Shown piece after piece: positions 63,456 through 64,000 of a stretch of 64,000 nt of DNA (positions are counted from its first letter, which is position 1; each line of letters starts with the position of its first letter). Both the position numbers and the translations under genes were made by a program. The notes beneath the pieces were generated by a model. The model worked only from the letters and a program-made list of their open reading frames with translations. It searched no databases and was not told the origin of the DNA. Origin of the DNA: Bacteroidota bacterium. Its GTDB lineage: Bacteria > Bacteroidota > Bacteroidia > Chitinophagales > LD1. The DNA lies in NCBI GenBank assembly GCA_016722375.1, contig JADKJG010000008.1:181129-245128 (forward strand), written 5' to 3'.

Positions 63456-63998
63456 TCAGCTAAATTTCTTTAGCCATTTTTGAATACCGTATTGCTGATG
63501 CCATAGGTATAAAGCATCTACACAATATACCGTGGCACCGCTTTCGTCTTTTGGATTATACCGGGTAAGATACTGATCTTTTATTTTCTTTTTGCCCTGT
63601 AGATATGGAAGAACATACGGATTGAACTCGATAGCCTCATCCATCGCTTCATCCAGTTCATCTTCCCCTGCCTGGACCATATACAAATAGAGCGCGTAGT
63701 TGTAATGATGATGCACTGAAAACCCGTCAGAGAATCGCTCCTGAAGTTCAATAAATTTATCGTACTCCTTGAATTCAAGATAGAGCACCTGGAGTGGTAA
63801 ACGGGCACCTATAGCATCATCGGGATGCAGTCGCAATAGTTTTTCATACAACTCCATAGCATTGTGTCTTTTCCCTTGGGCTATCAACCATTCTGCCTTC
63901 ATACTGAGTAATCGCATGTAGGGTCTAGTTTCCGTAACACCCCAAAAGTTGCCTTCATTTTCTATTTCATAGCTCCCTCCGAATTTCTTTTCACTAAC
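63456..63998 (-). CDS. ST7-like tetratricopeptide protein (5' end outside window)
   Basis: The frame stays open to the window edge. It reads GNFWGVTETRPYMRLLSMKAEWLI, then a TPR-like helix pair (AMELYEKLLRLHPDDAIGARLPL), and near the end EFNPYVLPYLQGKKK and ATVYCVDALYLWHQQYGIQKWLKKF. These match bacterial relatives of the ST7 family, whose role is unknown. A Met at 63917 would give 153 residues, but the conserved GNFWGVTETRPY lies before it, so the gene must start upstream, beyond position 64000. Confidence 0.7.
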   Translation of the reverse strand, partial: VSEKKFGGSYEIENEGNFWGVTETRPYMRLLSMKAEWLIAQGKRHNAMELYEKLLRLHPDDAIGARLPLQVLYLEFKEYDKFIELQERFSDGFSVHHHYNYALYLYMVQAGEDELDEAMDEAIEFNPYVLPYLQGKKKIKDQYLTRYNPKDESGATVYCVDALYLWHQQYGIQKWLKKFS

Positions 63999-64000
63999 TC

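Overview
The window looks like a chromosome segment of a member of the Bacteroidota, probably class Bacteroidia near Chitinophagales or Sphingobacteriales. The signs are several proteins with type IX secretion (T9SS) sorting domains, SprB-like repeats, a TonB-dependent receptor with an N-terminal carboxypeptidase-like domain, a DUF3276 PUR-like protein, a long NusB, a GldL-like mini-protein, and promoters of the TTTG-N19-TAnnTTTG type. Start sites rarely show a Shine-Dalgarno sequence. The one 16S rRNA gene here has an altered anti-Shine-Dalgarno end.

Layout. 1-5 kb (+): histidine kinase end, zinc-ribbon coiled-coil protein, MORN-repeat protein, short-chain dehydrogenase, lipid kinase. 5-9 kb: membrane protein, a 21-bp repeat array, XRE-type regulator, and an SDR/old-yellow-enzyme pair joined by an ATGA overlap. 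9-20 kb (-): T9SS cargo, a TonB receptor broken by three frameshifts, AI-2E-family permease, a bare T9SS tail protein, a secreted esterase, the E2 subunit of a 2-oxoacid dehydrogenase, a GT87-like transferase and a YkgJ-type cysteine-cluster protein. 20-26 kb: carA, a lipoprotein, enolase with two frameshifts, a DUF1295 membrane protein and a MacB-like permease.

26-33.7 kb is an AT-rich accessory island: a PIN toxin/antitoxin pair, then an overlapping operon of five genes (beta-rich protein, two DUF4407-type membrane coiled-coil proteins of which one is frameshifted, a membrane protein with a transglutaminase-like domain, and a small four-helix membrane protein). I know of no described system with this composition. 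33.7-57 kb returns to housekeeping and envelope genes: PIF1/RecD-like helicase, GH3 glycosidase with PA14, Kup, PUR-like protein, ABC exporter, leucine dehydrogenase family, NusB, beta-helix protein, two S41 proteases and a large LRR T9SS protein. 57-63.2 kb is one rRNA operon (16S, tRNA-Ile, tRNA-Ala, 23S, 5S) with two promoters, boxA-like sites and a strong terminator. The window ends in an ST7-like gene.

The most unusual signal is a family of five intergenic arrays (near 6.2, 33.4, 40.2, 47.7 and 56.3 kb). Each is built from 10 to 15 degenerate units. The unit sequence differs completely between arrays, yet every unit, 61 in all, is exactly 21 bp with no indel. 21 bp is both seven codons and two turns of B-DNA. 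At least two arrays carry stop codons, so coding alone does not explain the fixed length.

Caution: enolase, the TonB receptor and one DUF4407 gene are all broken by single-base indels, most of them in or next to homopolymers. Some of these may be assembly errors.
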